From the NCBI RefSeq assembly GCF_003259335.1, contig NZ_QLLL01000006.1, positions 186,001 through 250,000 of the forward strand: a stretch of DNA of 64,000 nucleotides, read 5' to 3'. Under the pieces are notes generated by a model. That model saw nothing but the letters and a program-made list of their open reading frames with translations, did not search any database and was not told where the DNA came from. This document shows, one piece after another, positions 1 through 6,494 of this stretch. How positions within the stretch are numbered: position 1 is the first letter of the stretch; every line of letters begins with the position of its first letter. The position numbers were made by a program, and so were the translations under genes. Source of the stretch: Chitinophaga skermanii. Its GTDB lineage: Bacteria > Bacteroidota > Bacteroidia > Chitinophagales > Chitinophagaceae.

Positions 1-401
1 ACGAAGAAAGGCGAAAAGCGGGGCGTTCCATCGCCAGTAGCATATTCCGTTACTTGTTCTTCAAAGGTTTGCATGCCGCCTTCCCCTGAACCCCAAATCA
101 CGCCAATATCATAAGGATTCATCGTTGATACGTCGAGCTTAGCATCGGCCAAGGCTTCTGCTGTAGCCACCAACGCATATTGCGTAAAAGGGTCGGTTCG
201 CTTAATCACCGATTTATCCAAATGCTGCGACACATCAAAGTTTTTCAGCTCGCACGCGATTTGCGTTCTAAAGTGCGTGGGATCAAACTTCGTAATACGC
301 GCAGCGCCACTTTTACCGGCCACTAAATGTTGCCAAAAATCGGCGACGTTATTACCAAGCGGGGTCAACGCCCCTAATCCTGTTATTACGACACGTTTCA
401 T
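1..401 (-). CDS. fabF: beta-ketoacyl-ACP synthase II-like (FabF), N-terminal part, runs off the window
   Basis: The reverse strand from an ATG at 401 reads MKRVVITGLGALTPLGNN, the typical start of FabF-type 3-oxoacyl-ACP synthases, and continues to a GTPRFSPFF segment that matches the conserved PFF stretch of this family. About 133 residues are present; the catalytic Cys-His-His residues lie outside the window, so activity cannot be judged. FabF condenses malonyl-ACP with acyl-ACP in the cytoplasm during fatty acid or polyketide-type chain elongation. The gene is divergent from an HxlR-type regulator and has a well-formed promoter overlapping the regulator's promoter, which suggests that this copy is regulated rather than the constitutive housekeeping enzyme (inference). 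Confidence 0.88.
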   Translation of the reverse strand, partial: MKRVVITGLGALTPLGNNVADFWQHLVAGKSGAARITKFDPTHFRTQIACELKNFDVSQHLDKSVIKRTDPFTQYALVATAEALADAKLDVSTMNPYDIGVIWGSGEGGMQTFEEQVTEYATGDGTPRFSPFF

Positions 402-437
402 ATACAATAATTAAAACCACTTGCTTTTTACAAGTAG

Positions 438-469
438 TTGCAAATATACGCCATACTACTTTATTTTTG
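438..469 (+). promoter_or_regulatory. promoter of the HxlR-family regulator gene
   Basis: A -33 TTG (438-440), 21 nt spacer and -7 box TATTTTTG (462-469) fit the Bacteroidota consensus and lie about 25 nt upstream of the ATG at 495. The box positions are the mirror image of the fabF promoter, so the two polymerase sites exclude each other. Confidence 0.6.
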
Positions 470-472
470 CAA
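441..472 (-). promoter_or_regulatory. promoter of the fabF-like gene
   Basis: On the reverse strand a -33 TTG (470-472) is followed by 21 nt and the -7 box TATATTTG (441-448), matching the Bacteroidota consensus TTG / TAnnTTTG. The predicted start of transcription is about 30 nt upstream of the ATG at 401. It overlaps the promoter of the divergent HxlR gene almost completely. Confidence 0.6.
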
Positions 473-494
473 GTGGTATCAAACAATTAACAAA

Positions 495-911
495 ATGCGT
501 TCCGGTTGCCCACTTAATTACGGTTTGGAGATCTTCGGTGATAAATGGACTTTACTCATTATCCGCGACCTCATGTTCTTTAATAAAAAATATTACAACG
601 AATTCTTACAGTCAGAAGAAGGTATTTCCACCAATATTCTTGCCGATCGACTGCAATTATTGGAAAAAAACAAGTTCATTCGTAAAGAAAAGGACGGTGA
701 ACATAAGCAAAAAATCATCTACCGCCTCACCCAAAAAGGAATAGACCTAATGCCCTTATTAATGGAAATAGGCCTGTGGTCCGATAAGTATGCCGGCTCT
801 CATCTTCATCCAGGGCGAGATATTATTATCGGCGACGTTAAAGAGAATAAAGCGAAAGGACTCAAAAAAATGTTTGCTAAACTTGAAAAAGAACACTTAA
901 CAGGATGTTAA
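495..911 (+). CDS. HxlR-family winged-helix transcriptional regulator
   Basis: The product (138 residues from this start) begins MRSGCPLNYGLEIFGDKWTLL, the diagnostic N-terminal HxlR motif with a conserved Cys at position 4 or 5, followed by the winged helix (ISTNILADRLQLLEKNKFIRKE, roughly residues 45-75) and YRLTQKG. In-frame codons upstream start at 438 but encode nothing family-like and lie inside the promoter, so ATG 495 is preferred. In several family members (YodB, HypR) the N-terminal Cys senses electrophiles or oxidants; this is known for the family, not shown here. It probably controls itself and the divergent fabF-like gene. Confidence 0.85.
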   Translation: MRSGCPLNYGLEIFGDKWTLLIIRDLMFFNKKYYNEFLQSEEGISTNILADRLQLLEKNKFIRKEKDGEHKQKIIYRLTQKGIDLMPLLMEIGLWSDKYAGSHLHPGRDIIIGDVKENKAKGLKKMFAKLEKEHLTGC

Positions 912-1112
912 TTATTGGGCTGTCATCGCGTTGTTCGCTGCCGATCTTTGCTTGCCACGCTCGCTTCAGCAGCAGTATGGGACTGAACTAGTATATATGC
1001 ATTATTTTATACCAACAAATACTTGTTACCACGTATAAAATAAACAGTATGAAATCCAATATATAAGCGTACATTTAATTTCTGCTCATTTATAAACTTG
1101 GTCAGCTCTCCC

Positions 1113-1526
1113 ATGCAACAACCCACTTTCAAAATATTATTAGCGGATGATGATCAAGATGATCAAATTATTCTGATAGAAGCGCTGCAAGAAGCCCAGC
1201 CCTTTATAGACATTGCAACGGTATTTAACGGTAAAGAAGCCATTCAATATCTTTCCACCCTTTCTCCGTCCGACTATCCAAATTTGATTATTCTCGATTA
1301 CAAAATGCCCATTTACAACGCAGCCGATGTGCTTTCTAAAATGGAACCAGCTTATAAAGGTATTCCAACTGTTGTTTGGAGTACTTCAAATCAATCCGAG
1401 CATATCGAACAATGTTTATCTCTCGGTGCGTTGAAATACTTCACAAAACCCAGCTCACAGCCTGAATTAAGCCAACTTGTTTCTGATATTTTCGTTATTT
1501 GCCAACCGCAGGTAGAAAAACTGTAA
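1113..1526 (+). CDS. single-domain response regulator (CheY-like receiver)
   Basis: A 137-residue protein that is almost only a receiver domain: acidic DDDQDD at 12-17, phospho-acceptor D62 in LIILDYKMP, switch Ser/Thr at 90-91 (VWSTSN) and conserved K112 (FTKPSS). There is no output domain, so it probably relays phosphate or acts by protein contact, like the Rcp1-type regulators paired with phytochrome or PAS kinases. The ATG at 1113 was chosen over an in-frame TTG at 1098. The 3' end overlaps the convergent histidine kinase gene by 32 nt; the two are likely partners, although they are on opposite strands. Confidence 0.85.
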   Translation: MQQPTFKILLADDDQDDQIILIEALQEAQPFIDIATVFNGKEAIQYLSTLSPSDYPNLIILDYKMPIYNAADVLSKMEPAYKGIPTVVWSTSNQSEHIEQCLSLGALKYFTKPSSQPELSQLVSDIFVICQPQVEKL

Positions 1527-3168
1527 ACTCTGCTCCTTCTCCCAGCTTCCCTGTTGCCTGGATAAATCCAAAATGGTTTTGTACGATTTTCTTGCAAATA
1601 GCTAAACCTATGCCCGTACCTGGGTATTGTTCGCGACCGTGTAATCGCTCGAACATCACGAAGATTTTTTCCCTGTGAATAGGATCAAATCCAATACCAT
1701 TATCGGCCACCGTTATTTTGTAAAACGGCTGCTCTATCTGATTCTCATCTTTTAACAATACTTGCTCACTTGAAATCTCTACGTGCGGTGCTGCCGTTTC
1801 GTTATGGTATTTCAAGGAATTACCCACAAGGTTGTCTAATAACTGGCGCAATTGGAACCGAATCCCTCTCACTGTAGGCAACCCGCTATAGCGAACAGTA
1901 GCGCCTACTTTTTGTATATTCTCTTGGTGTAGAGACACAACTTCCCGCATTATTAATTGTAAGTCCACCGGCTCAAACTGCGACTCTTCACTTGAAATAC
2001 GTGTATATGCTAACAAATCCTCGATGAGTCCCTGCATACGTACAGCCGCATCGATTGTTCTTTCCAAGAAATATTGCTCTTTTTGCGGTAGAGAAACATT
2101 GGGACTGTTGGAAATCGCTGAGATATAAAATTGTATTTTCCGTAGAGGCTCTTTCATATCATGTGCCGCTGCATAGGCAAATTGCTGTAATTCGCGGTTC
2201 TGGCCTTCAAGTTCCCGGGCATAAAGATTTAGTTTATCTTCGGCTGTTTTTCTTTCTGTTAGATCTCTCGTCACTTTTGTAAAACCGATGATTTCTCCAA
2301 GGTCATTGTGTAGAGCAGTCAACACAACACTTCCCCAAAATGTGGAACCATCTTTCCTTTTCCGCCAACCTTCATGAATGGCTTTACCTGTTATTCTCGC
2401 TTCGTTGATCAATCTTCCTGGTACATTCTTTTCAAGATCGTGTGGTAAATAAAACACCCTGAAGTGCTTGCCTACAATTTCTTCTTCACTGTATCCTTTA
2501 ATTTTCTCTGCTCCACGGTTCCAGTTCATGATATAACCATCCTTATCCAGCAACAATATGGCATAATCTTCCACCTCTTCAATCATCTTATGGTAACGCT
2601 CCTCGCTCAACTTCAGTGCAAGGTTCTTGCGTTCTAGCTCATTGGTACGTGTTTCCACGGTAAATTGAAGGTTGGCGGCTAACTGTTGTAGTTGCTGTTC
2701 ACTTTCCTCCAATTCCATTTCGCTTTTCAAGATGCCGGTAAAATCGATAATCATTACCATTACACCACCTCTTTCACCTTGTGCATTGTAAAATACCCGG
2801 GGGTACAGTTTTACTTGGCGACGTTCCCCGACTGTATTTTGTATGATTAAGTTTTTTCCATTTTCCGCCACAACACCTTGTAAAGCGAGTGCGGTGGGAT
2901 GATCGGCTTCATGTAAGGTGGAACCATCTAACAAATAAAAACTATGATATATATCGCGCCAATAAGTAGTGCCTACACCCGGCGACTTGCCCCAAATAAC
3001 AGTTGCTTCTTCGTTATAATCAATAATTATTCCTTGCGCATCTAGCGTAAAAATAGCTACAGGTAGCTGCTTTAATAATTGGCGATACCGCGCATCATTT
3101 TGTCTTAGTTGTGCAATTACCTGGTCGACGTACACCATTGAAGTATGTAGCATAGAAGGTTTATCCAT
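1495..3168 (-). CDS. PAS-domain sensor histidine kinase
   Basis: 557 residues without membrane segments, so probably cytoplasmic. Order: PAS domain about 20-145, a short coiled region with EEIs and Leu about 150-190, second PAS plus PAC about 185-308 (WNRGAEKIKGYSEEE, then GFTKVTRDLTERK), HisKA with phospho-acceptor H336 in FAYAAAHDMKEPL, and HATPase_c with N box LVGNSLKYH (about 448-456), G1 box DNGIGF (489-494) and G2 box GTGIGLAI (517-524). The FAYxxxHDLxEPLR type H-box is typical of phytochrome-like and PAS kinases that use separate receiver proteins. The convergent neighbour is exactly such a receiver. Two other Met codons (6 and 11) could be the start. Confidence 0.88.
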   Translation of the reverse strand: MDKPSMLHTSMVYVDQVIAQLRQNDARYRQLLKQLPVAIFTLDAQGIIIDYNEEATVIWGKSPGVGTTYWRDIYHSFYLLDGSTLHEADHPTALALQGVVAENGKNLIIQNTVGERRQVKLYPRVFYNAQGERGGVMVMIIDFTGILKSEMELEESEQQLQQLAANLQFTVETRTNELERKNLALKLSEERYHKMIEEVEDYAILLLDKDGYIMNWNRGAEKIKGYSEEEIVGKHFRVFYLPHDLEKNVPGRLINEARITGKAIHEGWRKRKDGSTFWGSVVLTALHNDLGEIIGFTKVTRDLTERKTAEDKLNLYARELEGQNRELQQFAYAAAHDMKEPLRKIQFYISAISNSPNVSLPQKEQYFLERTIDAAVRMQGLIEDLLAYTRISSEESQFEPVDLQLIMREVVSLHQENIQKVGATVRYSGLPTVRGIRFQLRQLLDNLVGNSLKYHNETAAPHVEISSEQVLLKDENQIEQPFYKITVADNGIGFDPIHREKIFVMFERLHGREQYPGTGIGLAICKKIVQNHFGFIQATGKLGEGAEFTVFLPAVGK

Positions 3169-3353
3169 ATAGTAAATATCAGCTAATGATTTGCTAGTAA
3201 GCTTTTATAAGGTTTAACACATTACCCAATCTTGTGGTTATTTTATTATAGTTCCACTTCGAACTTTGTGCCATCTTTTGTTGCTGCATGCTTCAATTTC
3301 TTAAATATCATACAGTTCGGAGAAAATATTTTTTGCATTGTTGAGAAAAAATA

Positions 3354-3384
3354 TTTGGAATTATCCGAAACATGCTTACATTTG
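3354..3384 (+). promoter_or_regulatory. promoter of tRNA-Leu
   Basis: TTTG (3354-3357), 19 nt, TACATTTG (3377-3384): an exact match to the Bacteroidota housekeeping sigma consensus. The predicted transcription start lies about 10 nt before the mature tRNA. Confidence 0.75.
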
Positions 3385-3402
3385 CCGTCCGAAAAACGGT
3401 AC

Positions 3403-3488
3403 ACCGGGGTGGTGGAACTGGTAGACACGCAGGACTTAAAATCCTGTTCGCAGCAATGCGAGTGTGGGTTCGATTCCCATCCCCGGTA
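3403..3488 (+). tRNA. tRNA-Leu (anticodon UAA)
   Basis: An 86-nt class II tRNA. Acceptor arms ACCGGGG and CCCCGGT pair over 7 bp; D arm GGTGGAACTGGTAGACACGC; anticodon stem CAGGA/TCCTG with loop CTTAAAA giving anticodon TAA at 3437-3439; a long variable arm TTCGCAGCAATGCGAG typical of Leu; T arm with GGTTCGATTCC. The discriminator is A at 3488 and the next bases are CAA, so CCA is not encoded and must be added. It reads UUA and UUG codons. Confidence 0.96.
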
Positions 3489-3516
3489 CAAATGAAGCGG
3501 ACGCTTCTAAAATAGT

Positions 3517-3548
3517 AAAAAAGCATCGATGTACATCGATGCTTTTTT
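3517..3548. terminator. bidirectional terminator after tRNA-Leu
   Basis: A perfect 16-bp palindrome, A6-GCATCGATG / CATCGATGC-T6, between tRNA-Leu (+) and a convergent gene ending at 3566 (-). The A-run and T-run allow it to act in both directions. A 26-nt block starting at 3504 recurs at 4156. Confidence 0.8.
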
Positions 3549-3565
3549 GTTTATTAGTATTCTCC

Positions 3566-4081
3566 TCATTCATTTTCTATAAAAGGCATCATTACAAACT
3601 TATTCACAGGAATAGGTGGCGTGATTTTTTTGTTCCTTGTGCTCGTTTTGCCAGTATCAAAAACGTATGAAATCATCTTTACACTAGTCAATACAAACTG
3701 CTTTCCATCAAATGCAAAGTTAAATTCACGCTCATAATAGTAATTTCCTCCTCCCCAATCAATACCAATAAAAAAGCTATTCGCTCTTTCTCCAACCTTA
3801 TGCACAGAAAAGTTCTTTACTTCTTCATCTGGAACAGGCAGGGATATAGAAGCGACTACCTTATTCTTTTGAGTTAATAGAATGCGGCGGGCTGACTTTA
3901 TCTCTATTCCATTACTGTCAAGCTCACAGACACTTACTAGTTTATAATCGGCCTGCTTATATTGTTGATGGGTTAATGGTACTACATATAATGTATCCGT
4001 AAATGCATACTTCTTACTATTATCCAAATTTACATGATACGTGGTAATAATTGGTATTAGAAGTGAAAGAAGGATTTGCAT
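3566..4081 (-). CDS. uncharacterised small exported protein
   Basis: 171 residues, not recognised. A short hydrophobic N-terminus (MQILLSLLIPIITTYH) suggests export, although no clear cleavage site is visible. The rest looks like a beta-rich periplasmic domain with a GGGNYYYEREFNFAFDGK segment. It stands alone between tRNA-Leu and an acyltransferase gene and is bounded by two near-identical terminator copies in direct orientation 652 bp apart, which may mean it is a small inserted or duplicated unit. No function is proposed. Confidence 0.6.
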   Translation of the reverse strand: MQILLSLLIPIITTYHVNLDNSKKYAFTDTLYVVPLTHQQYKQADYKLVSVCELDSNGIEIKSARRILLTQKNKVVASISLPVPDEEVKNFSVHKVGERANSFFIGIDWGGGNYYYEREFNFAFDGKQFVLTSVKMISYVFDTGKTSTRNKKITPPIPVNKFVMMPFIENE

Positions 4082-4169
4082 GGTGTAGTTATTTTATTTG
4101 CATAATAGCAGGGCAATAGCTAATGTAATGACTGTTTCATACCGAATAATTTGTACTTCTAAAATAACA

Positions 4170-4199
4170 AAAAAGCATCGACTAGGATCGATGCTTTTT
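4170..4199. terminator. terminator of the acyltransferase gene
   Basis: A 12-bp perfect stem, A5-GCATCGA, six-base loop, TCGATGC-T5, lying downstream of the acyltransferase gene on the reverse strand. With its left flank (from 4156) it matches the tRNA terminator region at 24 of 26 positions. Confidence 0.75.
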
Positions 4200-4223
4200 A
4201 AGAATATTCTTGTAATAAACAGT

Positions 4224-5336
4224 TTATTTGTTACTTCCTTGTTGTTTCCCTAACCTTGCTTTCCATGTATCACCCATGTACTTTCTAACAGGAATATCGA
4301 AGGCAACCATGGCAATATAAGCTAGGCCTACGAGTATAATAACACCAGTAACAATAATTGTTGCTAGCTGTGTATTATTCAGTTGATGCGTTGTGTAATA
4401 GTTCCCAAACATCCATAAAGCAGCATAGTGTGTCATGTATAGTGGGTAGGAGATATTTCCAGAGAATTTACAAAGCGGCTGCATCTTGGGACGTAAGCTA
4501 GCACCGGCTCCTAATGCTATTAATAATGGGAAGTATACCAATACAACAAGCAATTCCGACAACCAATTCCAAGAAGTAACTGGCATTAAAAACGCTAATA
4601 ACAACAATGCCGACAATCCAACAAACCCTAGTTTATTCTTAATAATCCAGTTAGAACGGTAAACCAGTAATCCAGCTAAAAATGAGTACGAGATCCGGGC
4701 AAAACCATCCCAAAACGTCGGACCACTCCATCCACCTAGCAAGTTACCAGCTCGGTAGCTTACAAAGCAAAGCCCTGCAGCTGCGACCATGGTTAATACC
4801 AAAATGTAACCACGCTTCAACCGGCTCAACACTAATGCGTATACAATATTGGCTACGTATTCCCAGAATAGAGACCAGGACGGTGCATTGAAACTAAATA
4901 AATTGAATCCCCTGTCTGCCACAATCGGCAAAGGAATCATACATAACGAACAAACAAATACCAAAGCAATCGTACCTACACTATATGCCTCCGGGTGCCC
5001 GCCAAATGGATCGAACAGGAAGGCTAAAAGGCCTAATACCGACCCTAACACCACCAAGGGATGCAGGCGTATGATACGGGCCATAAAAAATGATTTCAAG
5101 CCTATTTTGCCTATACGATCATCATACGCATATCCAATTACGAACCCCGATAAGCAAAAGAAAAAATCAACGGCTAAAAACCCATGCCCGATAAAGTTCT
5201 TACTAGGATCAGTAAACACCCATTCCATAAAGTGAAATACAACTACCGAAAAGGCAGCAATTCCCCTTAAACCGTCTAATATATCGAAATGTTGCTTTGT
5301 TTGTAGAAGTGCCGTGGCGCTTTTATTCGTCTCCAT
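4224..5336 (-). CDS. acyltransferase family 3 membrane protein
   Basis: 370 residues with about ten hydrophobic segments. The N-terminus HFDILDGLRGIAAFSVVVFH carries the Arg (R24) and His (H35) positions conserved in the Acyl_transf_3 family (OafA, NodX, WecH type). FLSGFVIGYAYDDRI around 80-95 is also a family signature. These integral membrane enzymes O-acylate (usually acetylate) surface sugars, using a cytoplasmic acyl donor. There is no adjacent glycan-synthesis cluster, so the substrate is unknown. The gene is monocistronic with its own terminator. Confidence 0.85.
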   Translation of the reverse strand: METNKSATALLQTKQHFDILDGLRGIAAFSVVVFHFMEWVFTDPSKNFIGHGFLAVDFFFCLSGFVIGYAYDDRIGKIGLKSFFMARIIRLHPLVVLGSVLGLLAFLFDPFGGHPEAYSVGTIALVFVCSLCMIPLPIVADRGFNLFSFNAPSWSLFWEYVANIVYALVLSRLKRGYILVLTMVAAAGLCFVSYRAGNLLGGWSGPTFWDGFARISYSFLAGLLVYRSNWIIKNKLGFVGLSALLLLAFLMPVTSWNWLSELLVVLVYFPLLIALGAGASLRPKMQPLCKFSGNISYPLYMTHYAALWMFGNYYTTHQLNNTQLATIIVTGVIILVGLAYIAMVAFDIPVRKYMGDTWKARLGKQQGSNK

Positions 5337-5624
5337 TAACTACACATTCCAACCAGGTTTACATATGGCTATCATTGGTTGGCGGCTGGCAAGTTATTAA
5401 AAAAAGAGCATGGGGGCAAGTGGAACACATGTAGTTACTAACTAAGATCACATGTTCATGTTAGTTACATTTTCAGTTCAATTAACGGCAACACTTCGGT
5501 CCCCACTTCATCTTAATTAATATGCCAGTACGCCTCCTAAAAGGTAAACAATGAATCCCTTGTTGCAGAATGAATTGTTGGATGAATAATTAAAACTGCT
5601 AGCTAATTGTAAACATCCATGTCA
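5337..5624. other. intergenic, nothing recognised
   Basis: About 290 bases between two reverse-strand genes. No RNA, repeat or supported short gene was seen. A 12-codon open frame at 5552 has no supporting evidence. Confidence 0.4.
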
Positions 5625-6386
5625 TCAATCTCCACCACCACAAGATGATCCACAAGATGACCCGCACCCACTACTACAACCTGCATCCCCACTATCGCTA
5701 CTATCACCACAACCATCCGACCAACAATCACTTCCATGTGAATCAAATGTACCACATGATGATGCACAACTATTTACATAATCGTCGACATTTGTACCTC
5801 CTGTATTTTTAGCATTACCAGCAACCCACTTGATAAACAACACAATGGGTACACACATCAATAGTATGCCTATCACCACTTCATGTTTTGCACCCCTATT
5901 AAAGAGCGTCATAGCTATCATGAAAGCAGCTAAACTAATAACTAAAGAAAAGGGAGCTGGGTCTTTTGCTTTTCGGCGAGGAAACCAAATGGCGGGCGGA
6001 GGAGGTTGGTTAAATGTTTGTTCGTACAGTTGTAATGTATAGCGGTATCGTTCTTGAAAGTAGGCCTTGTCTTCAGGGCCATTCTGGCCAGGATCATGGT
6101 GAATTACTTTCTCTAAGATATCTCCGCAGAGCGTTTCCCAATATTGCCGTGTGTATACCAAGTGGAAATGCCATACTTCATCGATGAAAATACTGGGTGT
6201 TACGGGAGTAGGACTAATGGCCGCAAGGAAGATAAACCGTTTGTACTCTTCCATCGCTAATTGGGTAAATAAAGGGCTCCAATTTTGAGCTTTCGATAAT
6301 CGTTGGCTAAATGGTTCTTGGCTGCCTTTTTCATCCAATTGAAACGCTTGCATCTTTTGCCATAGCGCGTTTTCAGAAGGCGTCAT
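5625..6386 (-). CDS. GRDP-like (PF07173-type) membrane protein with Cys/Ser/Gly-rich tail
   Basis: 253 residues in three parts. Residues about 1-135 resemble the glycine-rich-domain-containing (GRDP, DUF1399) family: IDEVWHFHLVYTRQYW and HHDPGQNGPED match its WHxH and HHDP landmarks. Two hydrophobic helices follow at about 145-160 and 170-190. The last ~50 residues are low complexity and rich in Cys, Ser, Gly and Asp, ending GCSSGCGSSCGSSCGGGD. Similar cysteine-glycine tails follow hydrophobic segments in other uncharacterised bacterial membrane proteins. Orientation and function are unknown; the His residues and Cys tail could bind metal (inference). Confidence 0.7.
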   Translation of the reverse strand: MTPSENALWQKMQAFQLDEKGSQEPFSQRLSKAQNWSPLFTQLAMEEYKRFIFLAAISPTPVTPSIFIDEVWHFHLVYTRQYWETLCGDILEKVIHHDPGQNGPEDKAYFQERYRYTLQLYEQTFNQPPPPAIWFPRRKAKDPAPFSLVISLAAFMIAMTLFNRGAKHEVVIGILLMCVPIVLFIKWVAGNAKNTGGTNVDDYVNSCASSCGTFDSHGSDCWSDGCGDSSDSGDAGCSSGCGSSCGSSCGGGD

Positions 6387-6494
6387 ATGTTATATTTTAC
6401 TACCGAAAAGATAGTATGTTTTTGTTGCTTACGCAATAGTCCAATATGAATAAATTATGAACAAAAAACGCCAGGTTGCCCCGGCGTTCTTCCA

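Larger units (their letters stand above)
417..477. promoter_or_regulatory. candidate HxlR operator (inverted repeats)
   Basis: A palindrome ACTTG-N7-CAAGT (419-435) lies just outside the overlapping promoters, and the longer half-site CCACTTG (417-423) recurs inverted as CAAGTGG (470-476) at the predicted start of the regulator transcript. HxlR-family proteins are dimers that bind such sites, often controlling a divergent gene and themselves. Binding by the neighbouring protein is inference. Confidence 0.45.

Noticed and set aside
1..26. The first bases resemble part of the dispersed two-hairpin element (about 23 of 25 bases match 34148-34172).
   Set aside because: On the reverse strand this is FabF coding sequence (GTPRFSPFF, conserved in the family). 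The likeness is explained by the protein and no hairpins are present.
912..1112. A GC-richer stretch (about 935-985) that looked like a decayed repeat.
   Set aside because: No second copy or stem structure was found in the window.
3246..3526. Open frames across the tRNA-Leu gene on both strands.
   Set aside because: The tRNA has complete cloverleaf features with promoter and terminator; the frames are incidental.
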